The notes below the pieces were generated by a model. The model was not told where the DNA came from. It searched no databases and saw only the letters and a program-made list of their open reading frames with translations. The translations under genes were made by a program, and so were the position numbers. Source: JBAWXE01 sp037144255 (GTDB lineage Bacteria > Bacteroidota > Bacteroidia > Chitinophagales > Chitinophagaceae). Taken from it: a DNA stretch of 6,248 nt. The stretch covers positions 1-6,248 of the forward strand of contig JBAWXE010000128.1 in NCBI GenBank assembly GCA_037144255.1, in the 5' to 3' direction. Shown piece by piece: positions 1-6,248 of the stretch; position 1 is the stretch's first letter; each line of letters opens with the position of its first letter.

Positions 1-1022
1 TCCCATATTATTTCAAACTCATCCATATAATCTTGCCTATAAAATACCTGACTTTTCAGGCGAGTATGTGGATTTGAGACTAGTTGTTTGTGTAGATATT
101 GACCTATTGTCTCTTTATTGAAATAGAGTTCTTTGCTTCTATCGCTAATAGCCCCTAAATAACCGCTTGAATTGTGGATATTGTTATTGATTTCAGCTAT
201 TACATAGGCAACTTCTTCCTTACTCAGTTGAGTATTTGCGGCTTTACTACGCCATTCATAAGCTATAAGTTTTTTCTCATCTCTCGTTCCCTTTATATCG
301 GCAGTATTGAACCCATAAGTACTCCAAAAAATAGCAGCGGTGGCTCTTTGCCCCTTCCCATCTATGGTTTTTCTGAAATCTTCCGTAAATATTTCAGGGT
401 GAAATTTCTTTTGATACTCCCAAACCTTATCTAATTCAGCATTTAGGTCAGAACGATAAAAATCAGGTAATGATTTTTTACCCTCTTTCAATAATTGGTA
501 GCATAACTGCCCCGGTGTAAGAGCCTCATCATACAATCGTTTGGCTACAGCCATGCCATCTATTGCCTGCCCTTCGTCTTCATTTTTTGCTTTTCGACTA
601 CTTTTATATCCGCGCTTTTTATTGATCATTAATAATACACGTGCAAATGCTTCTTTGCTTATTTCTTCGCTTGCAGCCTTGGCTCTTAGGGCATAAGTAC
701 TATGAGTAGTTCGTTTATCATCTTCGCTTAATACGGTCTCAGGGCTAATTATCCCACTTTTGAAAAGTGCATTGATTAAATTGGTACGACGTTGCTTATA
801 ACGTTGCAGATTACGTCTCATACCCCTGTTTTGGGTTCGCTCAGCGTTTACAGAAACAAGTTTCCCCCTTTCAAAATTGGATTGTTCCTCTGTTGATATA
901 GGGTTTACTCTAACACCTATTCTTTCGATTGTAGATTTTTCATGCTCGTTTTCGGCTTCAGTGACAAAAGCCCAACCGATGGATGTGGTGCCGAGGTCAA
1001 GACCTAGGATTTTCTTGCTCAT
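1..1022 (-). CDS. cas9: Cas9 endonuclease, type II-C-like, N-terminal part (runs off left edge)
   Basis: Cas9 is the crRNA/tracrRNA-guided double-strand DNA nuclease of type II CRISPR immunity. I translated the minus strand by hand. The frame is open for 340 codons from ATG at 1022-1020 to the left edge, with no stop. Residues 4-20 read KILGLDLGTTSIGWAFV, the RuvC-I motif, with catalytic Asp9 (equivalent to Asp10 of S. pyogenes Cas9). Residues about 60-88 are the arginine-rich bridge helix (ERTQNRGMRRNLQRYKQRR at 61-79). Recognition-lobe motifs follow: RVLLMINKKRGYKS (128-141), LTPGQL (168-173), FYRSDLNAELDKVWE (188-202) and VFYRQDYMDEFEIIW (326-340). These resemble Bacteroidota II-C Cas9s, which are usually about 1300-1500 residues, so roughly a quarter is present. 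HNH, RuvC-II, RuvC-III and the PAM-interacting domain are out of view. The start is set by the RuvC-I motif lying only a few residues downstream; the leader is AT-rich without a clear Shine-Dalgarno, as is usual in this phylum. A tracrRNA-like gene lies divergently upstream. The Cas9 identity is near certain; the II-C subtype is inferred from motif style and the tracrRNA type. Confidence 0.97.
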   Translation of the reverse strand, partial: MSKKILGLDLGTTSIGWAFVTEAENEHEKSTIERIGVRVNPISTEEQSNFERGKLVSVNAERTQNRGMRRNLQRYKQRRTNLINALFKSGIISPETVLSEDDKRTTHSTYALRAKAASEEISKEAFARVLLMINKKRGYKSSRKAKNEDEGQAIDGMAVAKRLYDEALTPGQLCYQLLKEGKKSLPDFYRSDLNAELDKVWEYQKKFHPEIFTEDFRKTIDGKGQRATAAIFWSTYGFNTADIKGTRDEKKLIAYEWRSKAANTQLSKEEVAYVIAEINNNIHNSSGYLGAISDRSKELYFNKETIGQYLHKQLVSNPHTRLKSQVFYRQDYMDEFEIIW

Positions 1023-1141
1023 GTAGGTTTATATTATTTGTGATAGATACTAAGTGCCTATAGCTGCAATGGATTATTTTTTGTCATTAGTCCAAGGTGA
1101 TTAAAGGAATAGGCAATATTTCTATTTATAAATTTAATTAT
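1023..1141. other. Divergent leader between cas9 and the tracrRNA-like gene
   Basis: This AT-rich stretch must contain the cas9 leader on the minus strand and the upstream region of the tracrRNA-like gene on the plus strand. On the minus strand I find no TAnnTTTG box (no CAAAnnTA on the plus strand), so the cas9 promoter is not assigned. No purine-rich ribosome binding site stands immediately before the cas9 ATG. A six-base inverted repeat (TGCCTA at 1055-1060, TAGGCA at 1110-1115) is too short and too widely spaced to call an operator. Confidence 0.4.
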
Positions 1142-1149
1142 TATCTTTG
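1142..1149 (+). promoter_or_regulatory. Bacteroidota-type -7 promoter box for the tracrRNA
   Basis: TATCTTTG exactly matches the TAnnTTTG consensus of the -7 element read by the Bacteroidota primary sigma factor. It would start transcription around 1153-1157, at the front of the anti-repeat-like sequence. No convincing -33 TTTG/TTG box lies 19-21 bases upstream; the sequence there is only A/T-rich. The assignment rests on the one box and its position ahead of the RNA gene. Confidence 0.5.
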
Positions 1150-1153
1150 TAAT

Positions 1154-1168
1154 GAAGCAAATCGCAAT
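1154..1168 (+). other. Predicted tracrRNA anti-repeat core
   Basis: GAAGCAAATCGCAAT is the part expected to pair with the 5' end of the crRNA repeat. It predicts that repeats in the unseen array begin with a sequence close to ATTGCGATTTGCTTC, or GTTGTGATTTGCTTC if G-U wobble is allowed. This is inferred by analogy with Bacteroidota II-C loci; no second copy or complement of it occurs in the rest of the intergenic region. Confidence 0.6.
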
Positions 1169-1198
1169 AAGGGTTTTCCCGTTGTGTAAACATTAAGT

Positions 1199-1230
1199 TG
1201 CCCTCGACTTTACGGGGGCATTTTTATTTT
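1199..1230 (+). terminator. Rho-independent terminator ending the tracrRNA
   Basis: An 8-bp stem TGCCCTCG / CGGGGGCA (1199-1206 with 1213-1220, one T-G wobble) closes a six-base loop ACTTTA and is followed by TTTTTATTTT (1221-1230). The GC-rich stem stands out against AT-rich surroundings. The T-run places it on the plus strand, and it would also serve as the 3' structured hairpin of the tracrRNA. Confidence 0.85.
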
Positions 1231-1544
1231 CTGATACTTTGCCTATCTGATTTGATATTATTCAAGTTTTCCTTTCATATTGTATCAATTCATAAGAAAT
1301 ATTTTTTATTTTAAATTATTATCAATAAATTTAATTTATAAAATATCACTTTTTGAAATAATTCACTATTATTCCTTCACATGAAACCTATTGCTTATGA
1401 ATATATCCCATCTATAGATTAGTACCTAAAATCTTGATAGCATTATTATACATTTAATAGCAATGCACTGAATTGTACTCCTACTACTTTTTGGATTTAC
1501 CCATACCTGAAAAAATAATAATCTCAAACTATCAACTATTAATT
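1231..1544. other. AT-rich intergenic region upstream of the T9SS protein gene; no gene seen
   Basis: These 314 bases hold no credible coding frame, no CRISPR repeat or spacer, and no copy of the anti-repeat complement. They should contain the promoter of the plus-strand gene starting at 1545. The best partial match to a -7 box is TACTTTTTG at 1485-1493, about 50 bases before the ATG. It is imperfect and has no matching -33 element at the right distance, so I do not call it as a promoter. The last bases before the ATG are A/T-only and contain no Shine-Dalgarno, as is usual in Bacteroidota. Confidence 0.6.
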
Positions 1545-1601
1545 ATGAAAGGAATAGCAATAACTATTTTACTATGCCACTTTGTGGCATCTGCAAAGGC
1601 A
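1545..1601 (+). other. Signal peptide coding segment
   Basis: Codons 1-19 give a short Lys-containing n-region, a hydrophobic core IAITILLCHFVA and a SAKA cleavage motif before Gln20. Cys21 comes one residue after the predicted cut and there is no canonical lipobox, so a type I signal peptidase site is more likely than a lipoprotein. This segment also supports the ATG at 1545 as the true start. Confidence 0.85.
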
Positions 1602-4600
1602 CAATGTGGAACTGCATGTAATGAATTAGTACCCAATGGAGGTTTTGAATATGTAGACCCTGCATATGTTGCGCAATGTGGTATCATTCCACAGATGAAT
1701 TTGATACCTCCTGCTCCAGTATATAACTGTGCGTCTACAGGTTTTAATTGGATAATGAATTGCTGGCAACAAGGTGTTGGCGAACCATGGCTGAACTTAC
1801 TAGGATGCAGTTGTTCATTGGTAACAAATGTACACCCTTTGAGTACAACGGCAAATCAGCGTACTTTAACTATGACAAGTGCTGGTGGTGGAGGTGACCT
1901 CTCCACGATAGGCCCACAAGCGTTATTAAGTGAAATGATTCAACCCTATACCGATTACACAATCAGTTTTTGGGCAAGGTCAAACTATCTTCATGATTGG
2001 CAATATAAATTACCAGAACTTAATCCAAAATCAGCCATTGAATTTGGGTTAAGTCATGGTACAATAGTGCCATCCAATAACCCTGCATACATATTTTTGA
2101 GTAATGCCTATAGTTATGGTTTCCCTGGATGTTGGGATGATTTTCATAACGCAATGACACCCATAACGTTTAATGATTTAAGTGGAGCTCCACAGCAATA
2201 TTTTGAGATTCAACCTGATGACCAATGGCGATTTTATACTCAGACTTTTAATCTAGGTGCAGCAGGAGGGATAAGTTTCAACAATTTTATTATGCTAAAT
2301 GGTGATTATATTCTATATCCATTATATAATATGACTCAATTATGGAGAGGTCTAATATCTGTTGATGACATCAGCATTAAACCTACCAAAGTATCGTGTA
2401 CGTTTACACCACCTGCACAGGTAGGTAATTGTCATGTACCTATAGACCTAAGCCAATATGTGAGTGTGCCGGGTGGTACTTTTGATATTGACCCTACTTA
2501 TGTACCAGCTTTACCAGCAATATCTCCTTTAAGTGGTAGTATTTTTGACCCTGCAAATGCTGCTATTACACCATTGCCAGCACTTGTTACATTCTCTTAT
2601 ACTTATTCAATTGACGGCTGTACCTATACTACTTATGCTCAAATAAATGTAATAGATGGTACTAAGCCGGATTTTGCACCCACAGCAAGTCCAAATACTG
2701 TTTGTACAGGTGGTTCTTCAGATTTAGATGCCAATGTAACTTCTACAGGAACCTATACTTATAGTTGGACCCCTATAGGACCAAGTAACGGTGTGCCTTC
2801 AGGTACAGCAAATACATCATCTCCTACGGTAAATCCGGTACATACTACTACCTATTCTCTCACCGTTACAGACCCTAATACTTTATGTTTCGATACAAAA
2901 TCTGTTATTGTTAATGTTCCTACAATTAATCTTACAGCAGATAACGATGTGATTTGTAGTTCTATAAAATCTATTACTTTAACAGCTTCTAGTGACTACA
3001 CATTTACTGATTATACGTGGTCAGCATCTCCATGTACAACTTGCTCATCAATAGGTATAACTACTCCTTTAGTTACCACTACATATTCAGTTTCTGCTTC
3101 TACAATAATTAACGATGTACTTTGTGTTGATACTGCTTATATAAATATAGTTGTACCTACCAGCTGTTATTGCGATTATATAAAAAACTATAAGTCAGGG
3201 AGTATCATAGGCAATACTAGTGCAAATGGTAGTCCTCCTTACATTATTGACCAAAATTTAGATTTTAGTGGCAGCCCTATGCCAGCACCAGCGGTACTAT
3301 ATCTGGATAACAATGTTACAATTATTGGGGATGTCAAATTTAATAATATAGCTCTGCTCATTAATGATGGTATAACTATTACTGTTGACCCTAATTCTTC
3401 ATTGCAAATCAGTAATAGCCACCTATATGCATGCGAAAAGAATATGTGGAATGGGATATTTCTTGATAATAACTCTATCAGTACAGGTAAATTGACTATA
3501 GATGAACATAGCATGATTGAAGATGCGAAAACTGCCATTTCTATTGGTAAAGTATACCCTCCAAATGATGGGAAAAATATTATCGAGTTACATGATGTTA
3601 TTTTTAACAGAAATAAAGTAGGTATGGAAATAGATGCCTGTCCTTATGCCCTTACGGCAGCCCCTTATACATATCCATTTGTGATTACGAATACTATATT
3701 CACCAGTCGCAATTTTGGTAGTACATGTTGTAGTGTAGACCCACATGTATATAGCTCATATGGTGTTATGGCGCATTACCCTATTTCATGGCCAGACCCT
3801 TATACGCCATCGATATTTTCAGGAGTGCCTTCCCCACTTACCAGCCCTTTCCAATCTAATTATAGCTTGAAAAAGACAGGTAACTGGACACCTGCGAGTA
3901 TATTTTCACCTCCATACAATATTGATAACCCCAAAGCATATAGGACACCTGCATATGGGGTTGGTTATTCTGGATTTGATAAACTGGATTGTAAGGATGG
4001 ATCGAAAGACCGTAAAGGTATTGTGTTGAATTATGTTGGCTCTACTGATGTAACTGCAACTACTAAGATTTATTCAGAGATTCAGATAGGTGCAGCCAAT
4101 TTTGTAGGTGAAAAAGGGATAAATGAAACCCAAAATATCTTTGACAACCTAATGTATGGTATACAAGCACTTAATAGTAATTTTACAAGTGTGAACAATG
4201 TATTTATGTATATGAATGCCATCGCAGAAAACAGAACATACCCGGCACCAGTTGTTGGTGGTAGCGGTATATTTGCATTGGCAGACGGTAGCCCGGCTAC
4301 GGTTTATGATGGAAGAGCAAGGATATATACAGAGGGTACCAGTATTGGTGACAATGAGTATTATGATAACAAAAGTGCGGTAGATATACAAAACTATAGT
4401 AAAATAATAGGGCTGAATACTAAAATGCGTAGTACACAAGATGTCACTGCACCGGGCTATTCATACATTGGCAGATATGGATATAACATCAGAGAAAGGT
4501 ACTATGAATATCAGGACATCAGCAGTAACGATATCAGTAATATTGTGAATGGTATTGCCGTAACAACTGGTATATCGAATAATATGCCTAACTCAAACGT

Positions 4601-6248
4601 GCTGCTGGGTATGCTGAATGTGAATGATAATACCATCACTGCTCACCCTGCCGGTTATTCATCCATCAGCACACAATCTGTGAATGTGGCCATCAGCTTG
4701 CAAAATCTACTAGATAATTCATACATAAAGCCCCTGCCTCCACCTATTAGCTACAATGTGGTGAATGCCAACCATAACACCATTAATGATGCCTATAATG
4801 GTATCTATGTATCGGGCTATAGGGTGCAGCATCCGCGTATATATAACAACACCATGAGCCTGAGGCAATATGCTTCACCTGCTTTTCAGTATGGTATAGA
4901 TGCTGTAACAAATGGTAATACCACTATACAGGCCAACCATATTGCAGTAGATAATTATGGTGTCAGTACCAGTCAGGCAGATACTATGTGGAAAGGCATA
5001 TTTGTAAGTAATAGTATCCGTTCTAATGTAAAATGCAACTGGACTGAGGGCATGGGTGTAGGGCAAGAGTTCTTTGGGAATAATGTAGGTACAACATGGC
5101 ACCATAATGATATGTACCTGCATAGGATGGGCTATATGCTGAATAATGCTGCTATAGGCCAGCAAGGTAATAGCACTACTCCTATTGATAATAAATGGAT
5201 GGCTGGCAACTGGAGTTCTTCCAACTATGAAACCTTTACCATTCACTTTTCAATTGTTGCGAACTCTATTCTTTATGTAAGAACTGGTGTAACTACAAAC
5301 CCTGTGAATACATCATCATATAATGGTTCTCAACCAACAGGTTCAACTCATACATATACGGGTAGCGGCTTTAGCCCAAGTGTAATAGCATTTAACCCCA
5401 CATCATTTTTAGTAGACTGTGCCGAAATTAACGACCAAGTGCATGGGCTAGACCTGCATCATCATATAGCCAGAAATGAGGTAGACTCTGCTACCGATGG
5501 GCAGCGCAGGTGGATAGGACAGTACCAGCTATGGGAGGCCATGATGGGCGATAGTACATTGGCTGATAGTAGTGATGTATTGGCTGATTTTCAAAGTATA
5601 GCAGCAAGTACCAGATATGCCCATATATGGGGTATAGATACTGCATTGAGTGCGGGTAATGATAGTGCAGCCACAGCCATGCTGAGCGATACTGCGGCTT
5701 TTACAGCACCTACAGGCTGGATAGTAGACAGCAGTAATGGAGTGATCATAACAGATGATAGTGATGCCAATAATATTGTGGCTAATTACCTGATGTATTA
5801 CAATACTTACCTGCATTATATACATGGGGTTATGACTGATACTGATACAGCCTATATAGCCGGTATGGCCTATCTATGCCCTATGCATGATGGTATGGTA
5901 GTGTATCAGGCAAGAGCATTGTACCGTGCACTGCTGGATACCCTAGTGGTGTTTAATGATGATAGCCTGTGTACAGCTTATCTGCCAAGGCATGGTAATA
6001 ACAATAACCCGCATAGCCCTACATACGGTACCAGTAAGAAGCTAATAGATGGACAAGCCACACAGGCATACAATTTGTACCCTAACCCTAATGATGGTAA
6101 CATAAGCATTATACAACGTGTAGCGGAAAATGAACCTGTGCATGTGGTAGTATATAATAGTATAGGGCAAAGTGTATATACAGGCAGCTTACAATTTACC
6201 AGTTACAAATCATCTGTGCAATTAGGTAGTATTAGCAGCGGTGTGTAT
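1545..6248 (+). CDS. Giant secreted multidomain beta-helix protein with T9SS sorting domain (runs off right edge)
   Basis: The frame is open for 1568 codons from ATG at 1545 to the right edge. Residues 1-19 form a signal peptide (MKGIAITILLCHFVASAKA, likely cut before Gln20). Residues 28-278 run from LVPNGGFE to SVDDISI and include YTDYTISFWARS; this is the usual layout of a galactose-binding-like or CBM-like beta-sandwich in Bacteroidota exported proteins. Residues about 285-370 and 375-540 are Ig/PKD-like modules (YSWTP, then SPTVNPVHTTTYSLTVTD). A Cys-rich hinge SCYCD lies at 540-544. From about 585 to 1290 there are Asn/Gly/Ile-rich short strands typical of a right-handed parallel beta-helix (for example NTINDAYNGIYVSG near 1080). 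Residues about 1293-1505 are helix-prone and Ala/Asp/Ser-rich. From 1509, YNLYPNPNDGNISII starts a type A T9SS C-terminal domain, cut at SSGVY. Export through Sec and then T9SS to the cell surface is well supported; binding or adhesion is inferred. I see no recognisable catalytic motif, and lyase activity cannot be excluded. Only the last few residues should be missing. Confidence 0.93.
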   Translation, partial: MKGIAITILLCHFVASAKAQCGTACNELVPNGGFEYVDPAYVAQCGIIPQMNLIPPAPVYNCASTGFNWIMNCWQQGVGEPWLNLLGCSCSLVTNVHPLSTTANQRTLTMTSAGGGGDLSTIGPQALLSEMIQPYTDYTISFWARSNYLHDWQYKLPELNPKSAIEFGLSHGTIVPSNNPAYIFLSNAYSYGFPGCWDDFHNAMTPITFNDLSGAPQQYFEIQPDDQWRFYTQTFNLGAAGGISFNNFIMLNGDYILYPLYNMTQLWRGLISVDDISIKPTKVSCTFTPPAQVGNCHVPIDLSQYVSVPGGTFDIDPTYVPALPAISPLSGSIFDPANAAITPLPALVTFSYTYSIDGCTYTTYAQINVIDGTKPDFAPTASPNTVCTGGSSDLDANVTSTGTYTYSWTPIGPSNGVPSGTANTSSPTVNPVHTTTYSLTVTDPNTLCFDTKSVIVNVPTINLTADNDVICSSIKSITLTASSDYTFTDYTWSASPCTTCSSIGITTPLVTTTYSVSASTIINDVLCVDTAYINIVVPTSCYCDYIKNYKSGSIIGNTSANGSPPYIIDQNLDFSGSPMPAPAVLYLDNNVTIIGDVKFNNIALLINDGITITVDPNSSLQISNSHLYACEKNMWNGIFLDNNSISTGKLTIDEHSMIEDAKTAISIGKVYPPNDGKNIIELHDVIFNRNKVGMEIDACPYALTAAPYTYPFVITNTIFTSRNFGSTCCSVDPHVYSSYGVMAHYPISWPDPYTPSIFSGVPSPLTSPFQSNYSLKKTGNWTPASIFSPPYNIDNPKAYRTPAYGVGYSGFDKLDCKDGSKDRKGIVLNYVGSTDVTATTKIYSEIQIGAANFVGEKGINETQNIFDNLMYGIQALNSNFTSVNNVFMYMNAIAENRTYPAPVVGGSGIFALADGSPATVYDGRARIYTEGTSIGDNEYYDNKSAVDIQNYSKIIGLNTKMRSTQDVTAPGYSYIGRYGYNIRERYYEYQDISSNDISNIVNGIAVTTGISNNMPNSNVLLGMLNVNDNTITAHPAGYSSISTQSVNVAISLQNLLDNSYIKPLPPPISYNVVNANHNTINDAYNGIYVSGYRVQHPRIYNNTMSLRQYASPAFQYGIDAVTNGNTTIQANHIAVDNYGVSTSQADTMWKGIFVSNSIRSNVKCNWTEGMGVGQEFFGNNVGTTWHHNDMYLHRMGYMLNNAAIGQQGNSTTPIDNKWMAGNWSSSNYETFTIHFSIVANSILYVRTGVTTNPVNTSSYNGSQPTGSTHTYTGSGFSPSVIAFNPTSFLVDCAEINDQVHGLDLHHHIARNEVDSATDGQRRWIGQYQLWEAMMGDSTLADSSDVLADFQSIAASTRYAHIWGIDTALSAGNDSAATAMLSDTAAFTAPTGWIVDSSNGVIITDDSDANNIVANYLMYYNTYLHYIHGVMTDTDTAYIAGMAYLCPMHDGMVVYQARALYRALLDTLVVFNDDSLCTAYLPRHGNNNNPHSPTYGTSKKLIDGQATQAYNLYPNPNDGNISIIQRVAENEPVHVVVYNSIGQSVYTGSLQFTSYKSSVQLGSISSGVY
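6069..6248 (+). other. Type IX secretion sorting domain (type A CTD), truncated by window end
   Basis: Residues 1509-1568 carry the hallmark YPNPNDG motif, then a strand with VHVVVYNSIGQSVYTG, then SVQLGSISSGVY. This is the usual order in the T9SS C-terminal domain, which normally ends about 5-10 residues later with a strand such as YLL(R/K)I. In known systems this domain directs crossing of the outer membrane and is removed by the PorU sortase, with the cargo attached to the surface or released. Confidence 0.93.

Larger units (their letters stand above)
1151..1230 (+). ncRNA. Putative tracrRNA of the type II-C CRISPR-Cas9 system
   Basis: A tracrRNA base-pairs with the crRNA repeat and holds the guide on Cas9. 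The evidence is architectural. The segment sits upstream of and divergent to cas9, follows a TATCTTTG promoter box, and ends at a strong intrinsic terminator. Bases 1154-1168 (GAAGCAAATCGCAAT) look like an anti-repeat: their complement, ATTGCGATTTGCTTC, resembles the GTTGTGATTTGCTTTC beginning that I recall for Bacteroidota II-C repeats. Next come AATAA, a nexus-like hairpin GGG-TTTT-CCC at 1171-1180, and GTTGTGTAAACATTAAG at 1181-1197, a linker similar to that of other Bacteroidota tracrRNAs. The final hairpin at 1199-1220 plus a T-run closes the RNA. The expected size of about 75-80 nt is normal for a processed tracrRNA. The 5' end is uncertain, since an earlier start with a longer anti-repeat is possible. 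The cognate repeat is not in the window, so pairing cannot be confirmed here. Confidence 0.78.

Noticed and set aside
174..434. Plus-strand open frame of 86 codons inside cas9
   Set aside because: It lies antisense to the Cas9 frame, whose motifs run continuously through this stretch; its product is low-complexity and unrecognisable.
1055..1115. Inverted repeat TGCCTA / TAGGCA in the cas9 leader
   Set aside because: Six bases with a 49-base gap is expected by chance and has no supporting promoter geometry.
1181..1197. GTTGTG, which resembles the start of a Bacteroidota CRISPR repeat
   Set aside because: It occurs once, is not followed by repeat-like sequence or a spaced second copy, and fits the conserved linker of a tracrRNA better.
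1485..1493. TACTTTTTG as a -7 promoter box for the large gene
   Set aside because: It deviates from TAnnTTTG and lacks a -33 element at the proper distance; it is mentioned only as a weak candidate.
3239..3538. Minus-strand open frame of 99 codons
   Set aside because: It is antisense to the large T9SS protein frame, has no plausible start context, and its product looks like a shadow translation.
4149..5825. Three minus-strand open frames (4149-4439, 4875-5246, 5529-5825)
   Set aside because: They are all antisense to the same long coding frame; the Cys/His/Tyr/Ile-heavy products reflect complementary codons of the Asn/Gly/Tyr/Ile-rich protein.

Overview
The window looks like Bacteroidota DNA, from a lineage that has a type IX secretion system (the Chitinophagia, Sphingobacteriia, Cytophagia or Flavobacteriia side rather than gut Bacteroides). 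The reasons are its AT-rich base composition, a TAnnTTTG-type promoter element, no clear Shine-Dalgarno sites, a Cas9 with the features of the Bacteroidota type II-C branch, and a very large secreted protein ending in a T9SS sorting domain. Only two protein genes are present. They are divergent and both run off the window. The remaining short open frames lie inside these two genes and look like shadows.

Left part (1-1022, minus strand): the first 340 residues of Cas9, including the RuvC-I motif with its catalytic aspartate, the arginine-rich bridge helix and the start of the recognition lobe. The rest of cas9 lies beyond the left edge, as would any cas1, cas2 and CRISPR array. No array is visible here.

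Middle (1023-1544): the divergent intergenic region. About 130 bp upstream of cas9, on the plus strand, is a compact tracrRNA-like gene. In order it has a promoter-like TATCTTTG box, an anti-repeat-like stretch, a small GGG-TTTT-CCC nexus hairpin, and a strong Rho-independent terminator at 1199-1230. The tracrRNA would pair with crRNA and load onto the adjacent Cas9. The following 314 bp are AT-rich and hold no gene that I can support.

Right part (1545-6248, plus strand): a single open frame of at least 1568 codons. It encodes a signal peptide, an NGGFE-type N-terminal beta-sandwich domain, Ig/PKD-like modules, a long parallel beta-helix region, a helix-rich segment and a T9SS type A sorting domain cut off by the window end. 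It is probably an exported, surface-attached adhesin-like or carbohydrate-contacting protein. No functional link to the CRISPR locus is visible. Leucine codon choice changes sharply inside this gene at about 4400, which suggests a composite origin.
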